Shown piece after piece: positions 1 through 10,601 of a stretch of 64,000 nucleotides of DNA. The stretch comes from Celoporthe dispersa (Eukaryota; Ascomycota; Sordariomycetes; Diaporthales; Cryphonectriaceae). The stretch is taken from assembly GCA_016584495.1 (NCBI GenBank), contig WAID01000011.1, positions 186,001 through 250,000 on the forward strand. The letters are read 5' to 3'. Position numbers and translations under genes: made by a program. Each line of letters opens with the position of its first letter. Position 1 is the stretch's first letter. The notes under the pieces are model-generated. The model was given only the letters and a program-made list of their open reading frames with translations. It did no database searches and was not told where the DNA came from.

Positions 1-2105
1 AAAAACTTTTAACTAGAATATAATTCGATAGTATTTTAGTAATAATTTGCAAACTAAGCAAATATGCTTACTTTCTACTCTATAAGAAAAGCAGTATAGC
101 AGAAAAACTTATATATATATTCCTTAGAATAATAATAGCCAATTATAAAATACTATAAGAATTTATTTCGAATAGAAATAGAAAATTCGCATTATATTTT
201 TAAATATTATTTATAAAATAGCTTAAAGCTATATATAAAATATTAACTATATTCTATTTGCAAATAGATAAATAAATAAAGCAAATTAATCAAATTATAG
301 AATAATATTTTAAGTATTATATTAATTAAAAGCAGAATAATTAGATTAAATTGCTATTATTAGCGCAATTCGCATATAATAATGCAAATATTAGCATTAT
401 AAAAGTTTTACTATTCTATATACTTTATAAATATAATTCGATAGCTTATTATAAAGCATTGCTAGAAGCAAATATAGAAGCTATAGAAAAAAAAGCGCTT
501 AGATTTAGAAAGATTAGAGAAAAATTATAATCAGAGCTTATATTTATCCAGAAATATATAATTCGATATGCAAATTCTAAAAAGATTAAAAAATTAATCT
601 TATAAGAAAGAAATAAAGTTTATTTAATTCGCAAAAATATTAAAATTATAAGATCTAATAATAAATTGGATTATAAAAAACTAAAATCTTTCAAAATCCT
701 ATAAAAAATCTCGCTAATTAATTACAAACTCGCAATACTATATCAAAAATTATATTCAATTTTCCATATATTACTCCTTAAACTAATATTATCTAATATA
801 AAATTTTTATATAATAATAATATTATTCTAGATAAAGAATAATAATAGGAAATAAAAAAAATCCAGAGTATATATAAAAAAAGAAAAGAATATTAATATC
901 TTATTAAATAAAAAAGCTATAATAATAGCAAAAGCTTATAAGAAAAACTAGCTAATATTAGCAAAAATTCAATTTAGGAATATTAGCGAAATAATATTCT
1001 TATAGATTAAAAAAATTATCTTAGCTCAGAATAAGAATTAAAAGCAATAAATTTATTCAAAAATCTAAACTAATTAATTATAATATTCCTAATAAGCATA
1101 GAATTCTAATTAAATAAGGAATTCCCAATAGCAAAGCTTTTAGCAATTATAGTATAAATAGCTTTAATAATAATGCAATATTCCTTCTTTTTCTTAGCTA
1201 AACTCTAATTAACTAACTTTATATCCTTTTCTTAAAGAATGCATTTTTGCTTCTTCAATCGAGATAAGCGAGCAAAAAACTCAATTAAGCAAATCTGAGC
1301 TTTTCGGAAATAAGCCTAAATCTTTAGCAAGCGCTTTTTCTTTCTTAATCTCGCAGCTATTAAAGCAGGATAGCTTATCAATAATATAAGATATTAAAAA
1401 AGTTAATAAAAGCTAATAAAGTAAGAGGAAAAGACTTATAAGAAGAAAGAAGAATATGCGATTTATTATAAAGATAATTATACTTAATATATTAAATGCA
1501 ACTCTTAATATTATTAACTATTTTGCAAATTATTCTTTTATCTAAATAAAGCAAATAAAGCATAATCTTAAATCTATACTGCTTGATATAAATAAAACGC
1601 TTTAGATAAGTAAAATGCTTAGATAAGAGATTTGGGAAAGAAATATTAGAATAGAATTTCTTAATTCAGAGAAATATTTTGATTAAAAAGGCATAATTAT
1701 ATACTAGAATAAATAAAGATTACTTATAAGAGATTATTAAAAATAATAATCTATAAGAGAAAGATAATATTATAATCCAGCTAGTATATAAATTACAAAT
1801 AAAATAGCTTAATAAGCAAGATATAGAAAATTAGCACTACTTAAATATAGAATAGCAGAAAAAATAAATTATATAATTAAGAATTAGGATTAAATATAAT
1901 AAAAATATGCTTACTAAAGATCAATAAGCTATTATAAGCTCTAATAAGCTATAATAAGCTTAGATAAGCTATTATAAGCAATATAGCTAAATAAGAAATT
2001 GGCATCTGAAGAGCTGAATATATAAGAATATATTTATTACTAATAGATAGATTCAGTATATAGCTTTTCAATTATTAATCTAAATATTCAGTCTTATATA
2101 TTGAA
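1..2105. repeat. AT-rich block without genes, RIP-like repeat relic
   Basis: The whole stretch is dominated by A and T, rich in TpA and poor in CpA/TpG, with no open frame of useful length on either strand. GC content jumps back to normal near 2105. In ascomycetes this pattern is the usual product of repeat-induced point mutation on a transposon copy. I cannot tell which element it was: no terminal repeats, reverse transcriptase or transposase motif survives to the eye. It continues past the left edge of the window. An AT-rich isochore next to a metabolite cluster is a common fungal arrangement. Confidence 0.75.
1921..1980. repeat. 10-bp tandem repeat, six copies
   Basis: Six consecutive decamers end in ATAAGCT or ATAAGCA, with three variable leading bases each. 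The period is exactly 10 bp, close to one helical turn. It lies at the right end of the AT-rich block. Confidence 0.7.
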
Positions 2106-5100
2106 TAGCCTCAAAGACAATGAATACTTGCATTGCTTATTAGGATTTGTACGGTTCTGTATTCAAGGACTCAATACTTTTGATATCTTTCTTGCTAGCA
2201 TAAACCCAATCGGTACTTAGGGATCTTCGGATTACTGCAGTGCTCATAACACCTAACCTTGACGTTTTGCCATATCATTGAAGCCATCCTTTCTGCGCTC
2301 ACGTTTTCTCCTTGGGTTAATAACCAGCTGGCAATCTGATCCACTCTTCCAATGCTCGTGGAAGACCAATCTTTTCCCCCTCGGGGTTGGGACTTGCATC
2401 AATACGACCAATTTCAAGAGAATGCTGTAGCCACATCTTGTGGGAAAGGAACTAGCATGTAATAGGGAACACTACAAAAGGAAAGGAAAGGGAAGAAAGA
2501 ACAAATAGCCAGATATCTGAGCAGCGTTATGAAGCTATGGTCAGCCGTCAAGTATGTACAAAGTCTTGCTTGCGAAGTATGGTGGTCCGCAGACACCGAT
2601 GCTTTCCCCGCAAGCTCTGCCACCGTGCCCAGGACCAATGGGAGTGTTCAACCAGTACTCAGAACCAAACCGATCGCTCGCCCATATTGTCCTCACAAAA
2701 GCCCTCTGTTCCCTGTGATATAGAAGCACACAGTGAATCTCTGTGCGGAGGGTAAATGCTCCTCGTCTGGCACGGCAGTTGGTCCGATGGATTCGCCACC
2801 ACGGCGTTTACAGGAGGCGGGAATCCTGTGGAGACGACTCTTGAGAGCACGTGGTAACCTAAAGGCGAGCACTGTAGGCTATCCTGATCTGAGAACCTTC
2901 CAAAGACGAGTTATGATCATTGGGTCGAGTAGATCGGTCATCCCTCGGCCATCCATTGCCCCTCTCTACCGTGATGCTCATCGCTACGGAGTTGAACGGT
3001 ACGCACCATAATTAAAAAGCATAACTGAGACGTAATCTACCACCAGCTGACTCACTGGATAATCTGTTCGAGCAAGGATTTGGGATAAATCGGCGAGCGC
3101 CACCTCAGTGTCTTGGTCACCAGCCAGGGAGCTGAGTTGATGTAGACCGCCGTCGGTTTCCGGGCTGTATTTCCGGTCTCTCCCCAACAGCTTGCCATCA
3201 TGATGGGTCTTATGATCCATGTTCAGAATTTTGTGATCGCGTGTATGCAAAGTCATGTATTACCTGCATCATGGTCATGGGTAAATTTAAGAATTCAGTA
3301 GGGACTCTTTATCGCGCTTTGGTCACCCACCAACCGTCTTCATCTGCGTGTGTGACAGCGGTCGTCTCCGGCGTTTCGGCCAGACAGACGCAGACAGTGC
3401 TGAATTAAAGTCCACTGAGGATGTAGAAAGAAGAAGCGGAGTTCTCAAGTGTTGACTGAACCTTTGTAGCTGTTGGTGTGGGTTGTTCCCTCGTTCGCAG
3501 AGAAGTATGCAGCGATGACCTGCTTCGCATGTGGCAAAATCATATGTCAATCAGTGCACAAACACGCGCAATTGATTTTTGTGGAGCAAGAAACTATACT
3601 GCTGCAACACTTCGTATGTTGTCTGTCAGCAAGCCCGGAGGCCGCCGCGAGCCGTGTCTTTTTGTACACTCTTCCGCATAATCCTCACTTATCTGGTTCC
3701 CACAATTCGTCGAGTACTCTTTTGAGGAATACTTCATAGTGACCTCAACGTGCTGAGGAGAGAAAGTCAGGCCGTAGCAGTCTGGGTGGATATAACGACA
3801 TACACCAATGTATGCTCAGCCGGAATCTGCCGAGATCAGCTTTGAAGGGCCTCATGATCTGATTTGTAATATATGATTTACACCACGGGGGGTGTGATCC
3901 GCCAGCTATCCTCAGAGGGTGAGATGAGAACGGAACGTTAGGAACAGGCAACTCGCCGAGTCGACGACGTCAATATGTCTAACTATAAGCAACTCCTCAT
4001 CAAAATTTACAAATGCGATAGTCGCGCTTAGTATGTTGTCCTGGTACAGCTCTGTGGGTACGGGTTCGAAAAACTGAAGAACGGCCTGGGAGGTCCACCT
4101 GCGGTCAATGTTCGGCATGACTCTGACGTTGCTGCCATCCATCGGGTTCGGCCAATGTGGGTAAGTAGCTTGTCTGCGATACAGAACCCATGATCTGTCG
4201 GAGAACGATGTGAACTCAGGGCGTTATTATGCGCGCTCGAAACGCGGGTGTGGAGGCTACCGGGAGGCAAGTATGCAAGTATGTGGTGCAAGTATGGGGC
4301 TCGCCCAGGTGCCGGATGGAACGATAGGCCTTTGGGTGTGTGGGACTTCGGGACTGAGCTGGCTTTAAACAACGCCTTAACGCCTCGAAACAAGTCGGTG
4401 GCAAGAATATTAATAGGTAAGTTGACGCCGTGAGCTGGACCGAGCACGAATGCGGCGTTCGGCTTGCCCGCTGTCGATACGTAGTGTGTGTTGGTAGTTG
4501 AAAGACCTTCTTGAAAGGGATTAAATAAGCTGCCAGGGTCAGAAGCAAGCAAGCAAAGACTGCCAGGCAAGTAGTAATTGATCATAGCGGTTTCTTTCAA
4601 GCTATCTTGGAGGAGGCTTGGTGGGAGATAGTCTTCCATAAGTAGTAACTAACATTGTCTGTGAACTTTGAAGACTGTACACAGGAAAAGAGAAAGGAAA
4701 GAGAGAGAAAAGAAGGAAGGAAGGAAAAAAAAAAAAAGAAGACAGCGACAGCAACGATGATCATCCAAGGCCCGGCATTTAATGGAGTCCCTTAGTCGTA
4801 ATCTGCATAATTCAAAACAAGCCTTTGGGTGGTTTGGCCTGTCATGAGACCGTATCGGGAAGGTAACTTCGGCGGCCTCTGTGGATATGCAACTCCAGAT
4901 CTACCGACGAACGCATCCCGAAGGTGCGCTCGAATTGGAGATAAAAGGGTGCACTGCTGTCTGCTCATGTGCTCAATGTGGAAGGTAAGAATTAAACTCA
5001 CGCAGGCGAAGAGAGCCGCAATGCGCCCTGCAAAGCCATATCAGGGGAACTTGGCATGAGCTCCCCCTTCATCCCTCCCGCTATCATGCAATGACAAAAA

Positions 5101-6013
5101 TGCGATACGGACTAGACACTGCACTTCTTCAGCCCTTTAAGTTATCTCAAAAAGAACGGTGTTGCACAGGCCGTCCTCGATGACGACAAATTGGGAAGAA
5201 ATGGCAAAATCGCTCGTAGCCTCCTATCTCCCCGGCGCCCAGGTGGCTAGCTGTCAATGGGCTGAGCGGGGTTCGAACTATGGGCAAATCGGTGTGCCAC
5301 TTGAAAGCAACTTGGTGAAAGCTCTGCCGTGATTGATCAGAAATTGAAACGGAGCAAGTCCCGTTCCAGAAATGAATGGACAATTCATCCCCCCTTTCGA
5401 AATATGTCGTGCATATGCAGCGAGGACCCTTGCCATTGGGACTTGTTCCGAGCACGAGACCCTAATTTACACAGCTCTAACCCGTCTTCGTGCCACGCCG
5501 TACCTGACCCCAGGCGAACAATAGCTCTGGTCACACGACATGCATGCTGACCTGGGTGTGGTTACCCCTGGGCTGCTCCCAGCATCCCGATTTGTCCTCA
5601 TCGTCGCCCAGCGCCAGGTCGACGGACGAGGGGATGCTCACATGCCTTTTCGGCACCTCTGAGCCCGGTGCACCATTTCGCCTGGGCCTGCAAGTGTAAC
5701 AGCCACCGGGGATAGGGTGGGGACCCCTCAATTTCTCCTCGTCTCTAGGAGAAGACGTGATGGCGGTGTTATGGACCGCTTCCATCGTAATCGGAACAGC
5801 TTGTGGGTGGGCCACTGGTGTCTCTTCATATAACAAGAGACCTGTCCGCCCGCCTTGGCTCAAGGTATTATAGCAATGATGACCTGGTAAGAATCCCAGC
5901 TTAGATGGTCTTGCGGTACATCCCTTTTTTTTATTTTTATATTCTTCTTATGACACGACACCTCTCTCTGTGACAAGCATCTCAGGGTCTGAGCCGTTAA
6001 GTGAAGTGTGACG
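2106..6013. other. Intergenic, no supported gene
   Basis: Base composition is normal here but I recognise no protein. The longest open frame is on the minus strand at 4028-4639 (203 codons). It has low-complexity Pro/Ser/His content and no known motif, and I do not call it. A minus-strand frame at 5531-5863 holds a Cys-x2-Cys-x-Pro-Arg-Arg stretch that recalls the start of a Zn2Cys6 finger but lacks the other cysteines. A purine-rich run lies at about 4680-4745. Confidence 0.5.
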
Positions 6014-7640
6014 ATGTCTGAGGAGAAGGACTTGGAAGTGGCGGCGGCCTCGAGCCAGACGAGCGCCAGCAACAAGGAGGTGTGTGATTCTGACAGCATT
6101 GATTGGTCACCAGAAGAGGAGCAGAGACTGGTGCGAAAGTGAGTTCAACATACAATTGCCCTTTTGAAGAGGAGCGACACAGGCTGACATGATTTGCCAG
6201 GCTCGACTGGATCATCTTACCTCCCCTGGTTTTTGCTTTCCTCGCTCTCCAGCTCGACAGAGGTAACATGTAAGCTCTCAGCCAGTGAAACCAAGCCCCA
6301 GAACGCAAGAATTTAGGATTGACTTTTGAGAACAGAGGAGCGGCGTACACAGACGGTTTCGCTTTGGACGTAGGAATAACCCAGAATCAATATAACACTG
6401 GTAACACGCTGTTCTCAGTTGGCACTGTCGTTCTTCAAGTACGGATTATTTTCTACCCTGAGTGATTACAAGGCTGTTCAATGCTGACCTACAGCTAGAT
6501 ACCCAGCAACTTGATTCTCTACCGGATAGGACCAACAATCTGGGTTGTTGCACAAATATTCGCCTTTGGGATGGTATCTACATTTCAAGCCTGGCAGCAT
6601 GGCCGCCGTGCATTCTTTGCAACAAGAACGCTTCTTGGGTAAGTTCTGTCCTTTCCGTCATCAATTCGCACCATTTAAGTTCGAGTCGTGTCGAGCTTTT
6701 GTTCTAGATCACCATAATAGTCAGTGGTTCTTGGAATTGACACCGGATTGCAGACTGTGCGAATCCGGGTTTATACCCGCAGGCCTCTACACCCTATCAC
6801 GATGGTACAAGAAGACCGAGATCAGTAAGAGATACGCCATATACTTCTTTGGAAATAATCTGGCGACTGCGATATCAGGCCTCCTGGCCTCTGGCATGTA
6901 CGTTTGTGTTGTTCCTGACTCAGTTGGATGTAAATACTGATAGAGATACACAGCCTGCGTCTAGACGGTACACGCGGATTCCATGGCTGGCAGTGGCTTT
7001 TTATTGTAAGTGATATTCTTATTCTTGTGGGTACGGCATCACTGACACAAATCTCCAGATTGAAGGAGTGTGGACGCTTGCTACTGGCGTCTACTTCGCC
7101 ATCATCTTCCCAAAATCGCCCGATCACCCAGTGTCACTTTTGGGCATCCGCTGGTTCAACGAGCGAGATTCACGCATCATGACTAGTAGGGTCTTGATCG
7201 ATGACCCTGCAAAGGCTCAGGGACGGTTGCATGTGAGCTGGCATGAGATCCGGCGCACGGTAAGTCTCACGTTACGGAGAAGAAGCCTGCAGTCTCATAA
7301 GCTCACATTATCTATTTCCTAGATCACCAACTGGAGACTCTTTTCCCATCTCATCATTCCTCTTGCTGGGATAGCACCTTCTTGGACGCTAGGTGCTTAT
7401 GCACCTTACCTGGTCATGGAAATGGGCTACGGTGTTCTTACTGCCAATGCACTGTGCTCTATTGGAGGCTTCATGTTGTTGCCAATGAACCTTCTCTGGG
7501 GCTACATCGCGTAAGCCTTCTACAATAATAGGGACTACATTGACGCCTATACTAACGACTAGTAGTGACAAGACTCGTCGTCGTGGCTTGATGGTGTCGA
7601 TCGGGCTCTTCTTCTTCCTCGCTTTTACAGTCAGTTTTTG

Positions 7641-7671
<31 letters not shown>

Positions 7672-8246
7672 CACTCCCCTTCCCCAAAAGCAATATAGAG
7701 ACACAAATACCAAATGTGCCCATAAAGATTTCTAACACACCTTTCCCCTATTCTAGATTGCCAATCGCAAACTTATTCATGTCGACGATAAGCAGCTAAG
7801 ACTCCCGATGCTTATTTTCATGGTTGCATTCTCCGCCTGCTGGTGTAAGTGATGACCAGAAAACCAAGAAAAATGCAGCATCAAGGCTTTGTCCGCTAAT
7901 CTTCATCGTCTTAGATCCTATCAATGCATCCCTGGTAGCACTAAACGCGAGCACGCCCGAAGAGAGATCAGTCTCCTTAGCAACGGTCACAATGTGCGCA
8001 AACCTCGCTGGAATCATTGGTAGCAACCTTTTCCGGGCGTCCGACGCCCCTTGGTACCCCCACGGCTGGGACTCACTCTGTGCAGTTGTTGGCACGGCTC
8101 TCGCGTTCTCCTTCATCGTCAATCTGCAATACTACATCCTGAACAGGAGGATGCGAAACAAGGAGGGGTGGCGCTATGGCACATTTAATGGCCAGTTGTT
8201 GCTGAGGAGTGGACTGAAAGGCATGAATCGTGAATGCCTACCATGA
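6014..8246 (+). CDS. MFS carrier, anion:cation symporter (Dal5/allantoate permease) type
   Basis: A membrane carrier of about 500 residues in the major facilitator superfamily. About ten short exons join cleanly with GT-AG introns. Exon 1 starts at ATG 6014 with an acidic cytosolic tail, and the Lys-Leu-Asp before transmembrane helix 1 spans the first intron (6139-6200). The motif Leu-Asp-Arg-Gly-Asn-Met after helix 1 and the Glu-Ser-Gly-Phe-Ile-Pro-Ala-Gly-Leu-Tyr motif near helix 4 are typical of the Dal5/Tna1 family, whose members import organic anions such as allantoate, nicotinate or pantothenate. The last exon (about 7914-8246) carries the final two helices. A (CT)n microsatellite sits inside an intron at about 7641-7670. 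It lies at the left edge of the mycosporine cluster, tail to tail with the methyltransferase gene. A role in moving a cluster precursor or product is inference; the substrate is unknown. No frame breaks were seen. Confidence 0.85.
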
Positions 8247-8912
8247 GATGTCAGGTTCTTGTATGAAGCTCGTACCCATTCGCATATTTCGCATTACATA
8301 CCCCCTTTTTCTTTCCACAGAGGATTGGATATAACAACTATAGCTCTAAGGGATCTGATATTAGTTTTTGGAAAAGAAATATCCAGCAGGTAGCATTCGC
8401 CGCTCAGATAATGGGGGTGAACCTGCAAATATGATAGCATAGGAGGAAAACAATGACAAAGCTCACCCAATGATAGGACATACCAAAAGAATTTATTGCT
8501 TGAGAATAAATGCCTAGCTTTATAAATATGGTAGGAAACCTAAAACTGTTTGTTAGAAGAGTGTGCACTTTATGGTGCTTGATTTCTTTCTCTAGAACCG
8601 TTGGTTGTGAGGGGTGTAAAGGGGGGCTTTTTGTGCTGGACAGCTTGCCATTTCCTTGTCCCTTTCCTTTCCATAGATATAACAACAATGTAAACAGAAA
8701 CATTTTCCCACATCTCCAGGAGTTTTATCAGATCAACGAACCATTGATCTCTCGATTTCATGGGAGCATTTTCTTCATTCTTCACCACTGTCGAATCTCG
8801 CAAAAGGCATGAAATTGTAACACTATAATGGGCCTTGAAGTTCAAAAATTCTACATGGCTTTGATTTAGCACTACCCCAAAAGAGTACCGGCACACGAAC
8901 CATTTCCCTCTT
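8247..8912. other. Intergenic between convergent genes
   Basis: This is the shared 3' region of the MFS carrier and the methyltransferase. It is AT-moderate, with several poly-T and poly-A runs that may serve as polyadenylation signals. I see no gene in it. Confidence 0.5.
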
Positions 8913-9843
8913 CTACTTGCGACAGTAGGCCACGGTCGCCGTGCCTACCATCTTAGCCGGAACGGTAGGATACTTGGCTTTCAAGTCCGCGACCATGAGG
9001 GCATGCGTTTGAAGGACCTCCTCGTCAGTCATCTGAGCTACCGCACGTGCAGCCAGCGGCATCTTAAACAGGATAAAGCGACAAATCTCGTCGTAATCCG
9101 TGAATGGGTGATAGCCCTCCATCTGCACGACCTCGACTTCCCGAAACCCGCTGCTCGCCAGCTGCTCTCGCACTCCAGAGGGCTGCGTCCATGTCGGTGG
9201 TGGTGATGGCAGCAATATGTCCTTCCGCACCTTTGCTGGGTAGTACATAAGGTCCTGCCATTCGCTGCTCGCCCACGCAGAGAACGCCAGCACACCATCA
9301 GGGGACAACTTCTTCGTCATCGCCTCTACCGCCTTGGCCGGCTCCGGAACCAGGAATACGACGAAGCTCGCCAGCATATGGCTGACAGAGTTGTCATCAA
9401 AAACAGCACAGTCGTGAATATCAGTGACAACAGTCTCAGCGCGCGCCCAGTACTTTTGGCCCTCCCCAACCTCCTTCTCTTTGCGCGCAGTGAACTGCGC
9501 GAGCATCTGGGGGTTATTATCCGCACCGATCACCTTCACATGGGCCGGAATCTCTGCGCCGTGGTTCTGCAGTACAGCATTTGTGATTTGGCTGGGGCCG
9601 CAGCCCATATCGACAATCTTTGTCGCCGTAGCGAACGGCACCAACTTGTTGACGTGCTCGATGATGCTGGCGGCGGGAACAACACCGGGCCCGGCAGCGA
9701 CGAACTGCATGAAACTCGGGGCAAATCTGCTCCATTCGTCCCGGTCAATCACTGTTTGCAAGCCAGATCCTTGATTAGCGAGCAGTTTTATCATAATAGA
9801 GTAAGGGGCGTCACCCTGACGTACATTGTGTTGGGGTAGACAT
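8913..9843 (-). CDS. Class I SAM-dependent methyltransferase (UbiE/COQ5-like fold)
   Basis: A soluble methyltransferase of about 285 residues. The SAM-binding motif I reads Val-Asp-Met-Gly-Cys-Gly-Pro-Ser, followed by Ile-Gly-Ala-Asp-Asn-Asn (acidic ribose-binding loop). A later segment, Ser-Pro-Asp-Gly-Val-Leu-Ala-Phe-Ser-Ala-Trp, matches the strand-5 region of this fold. Start choice: the long frame has no good ATG near its beginning, but an ATG at 9843 followed by 19 coding bases, a GTACGT donor (9824) and a CAG acceptor (9752) joins in frame to Leu-Ile-Asp-Arg-Asp-Glu-Trp. The intron contains a branch-like GCTAATC. It lies in the cluster, tail to tail with the MFS gene and in line with the reductase and O-methyltransferase genes. 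It is distinct from the COMT-type enzyme of the same cluster, so a second methylation is possible. The substrate is unknown. Confidence 0.8.
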
Positions 9844-10601
9844 GTTTGTAGCAACGTTTCTGAAAGGTTGAGAGAAAGAAGAAAAAAAAAGATCTGGCAG
9901 CGGTGTAGCAGGCTACATTCTGAGGGGAGGAAGAAGACCTAGAGTTCCTGTCGGTGGGTTTACGAATGTATTTATATGTCCACAGAATGAAAGGGCGCTC
10001 AACTACAATAAGCCCACGCTAATGAAATCCCAACACCAAAAGAACACTGCGTATGCAGCCTGTGGTTGGTTGTAAGGGAGAGCAGCAGGATCAGGCAGGC
10101 AAACGGGGGCCCTCGTCTGCACCATGAGCTGACGCACCGGAGGCCAAATCTGCCGCGCCGCCGGGCTACAGTAACTATTGCCAAAAGGCCCTTGATGGCT
10201 ATTTATCGATAGCAGGTTTATATGTCGAATTTAAATTTATGACTAAACAGCTATAAGACGTTTGCTGCGGCGTAATTGGCTTGATCTTTGTTTCCTACTC
10301 CGCCTGAGAGACTTGATAAAAGCGTGGAAACGTTGCAAAGTCATATGTTTAGGTTGTTCACAATCGAGAGACCAAGTGTATGTATATTTTGGTTGGTCCA
10401 TATCACATCATGAATGTCGCATGCGTAATGAACCCTTGGATGATGGTTCGTCTACCGGAGTCTGATTTGTAGGTCTGCTCATTAAACATTATAAGGAACC
10501 ACCCACTTGGTTAGAGGTTTCCGGCGTAATAATTATACAGGTACCTATGTCTGCCGCTCAGCTCCATGTGTGATGCAAATAACCGGCTTGGTGCTAGCAC
10601 T
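9844..10601. other. Intergenic, promoter side of the methyltransferase
   Basis: It contains the upstream region of the minus-strand methyltransferase, including a poly-A/purine run at about 9865-9895 (poly-pyrimidine on the transcribed strand), and the 3' end of the reductase gene. No gene is recognised. Confidence 0.45.

Noticed and set aside
1..2105. Possible mitochondrial or centromeric origin of the AT-rich block
   Set aside because: There are no recognisable mitochondrial genes or tRNAs, and it is only 2.1 kb with a sharp return to normal nuclear DNA. RIP of a repeat is simpler.
4028..4639. Open frame of 203 codons on the minus strand
   Set aside because: No known motif, biased low-complexity content, no clear promoter or partner exons. 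Length alone does not support a gene.
5531..5863. Minus-strand frame with Cys-x2-Cys-x-Pro-Arg-Arg, like the first half of a Zn2Cys6 finger, a tempting cluster regulator
   Set aside because: The remaining four cysteines of the Zn2Cys6 pattern are absent, and the frame is short with no conserved follow-up.
7641..7670. (CT)n microsatellite as a regulatory element
   Set aside because: It lies inside an intron of the MFS gene and has no sign of function beyond being a simple repeat.
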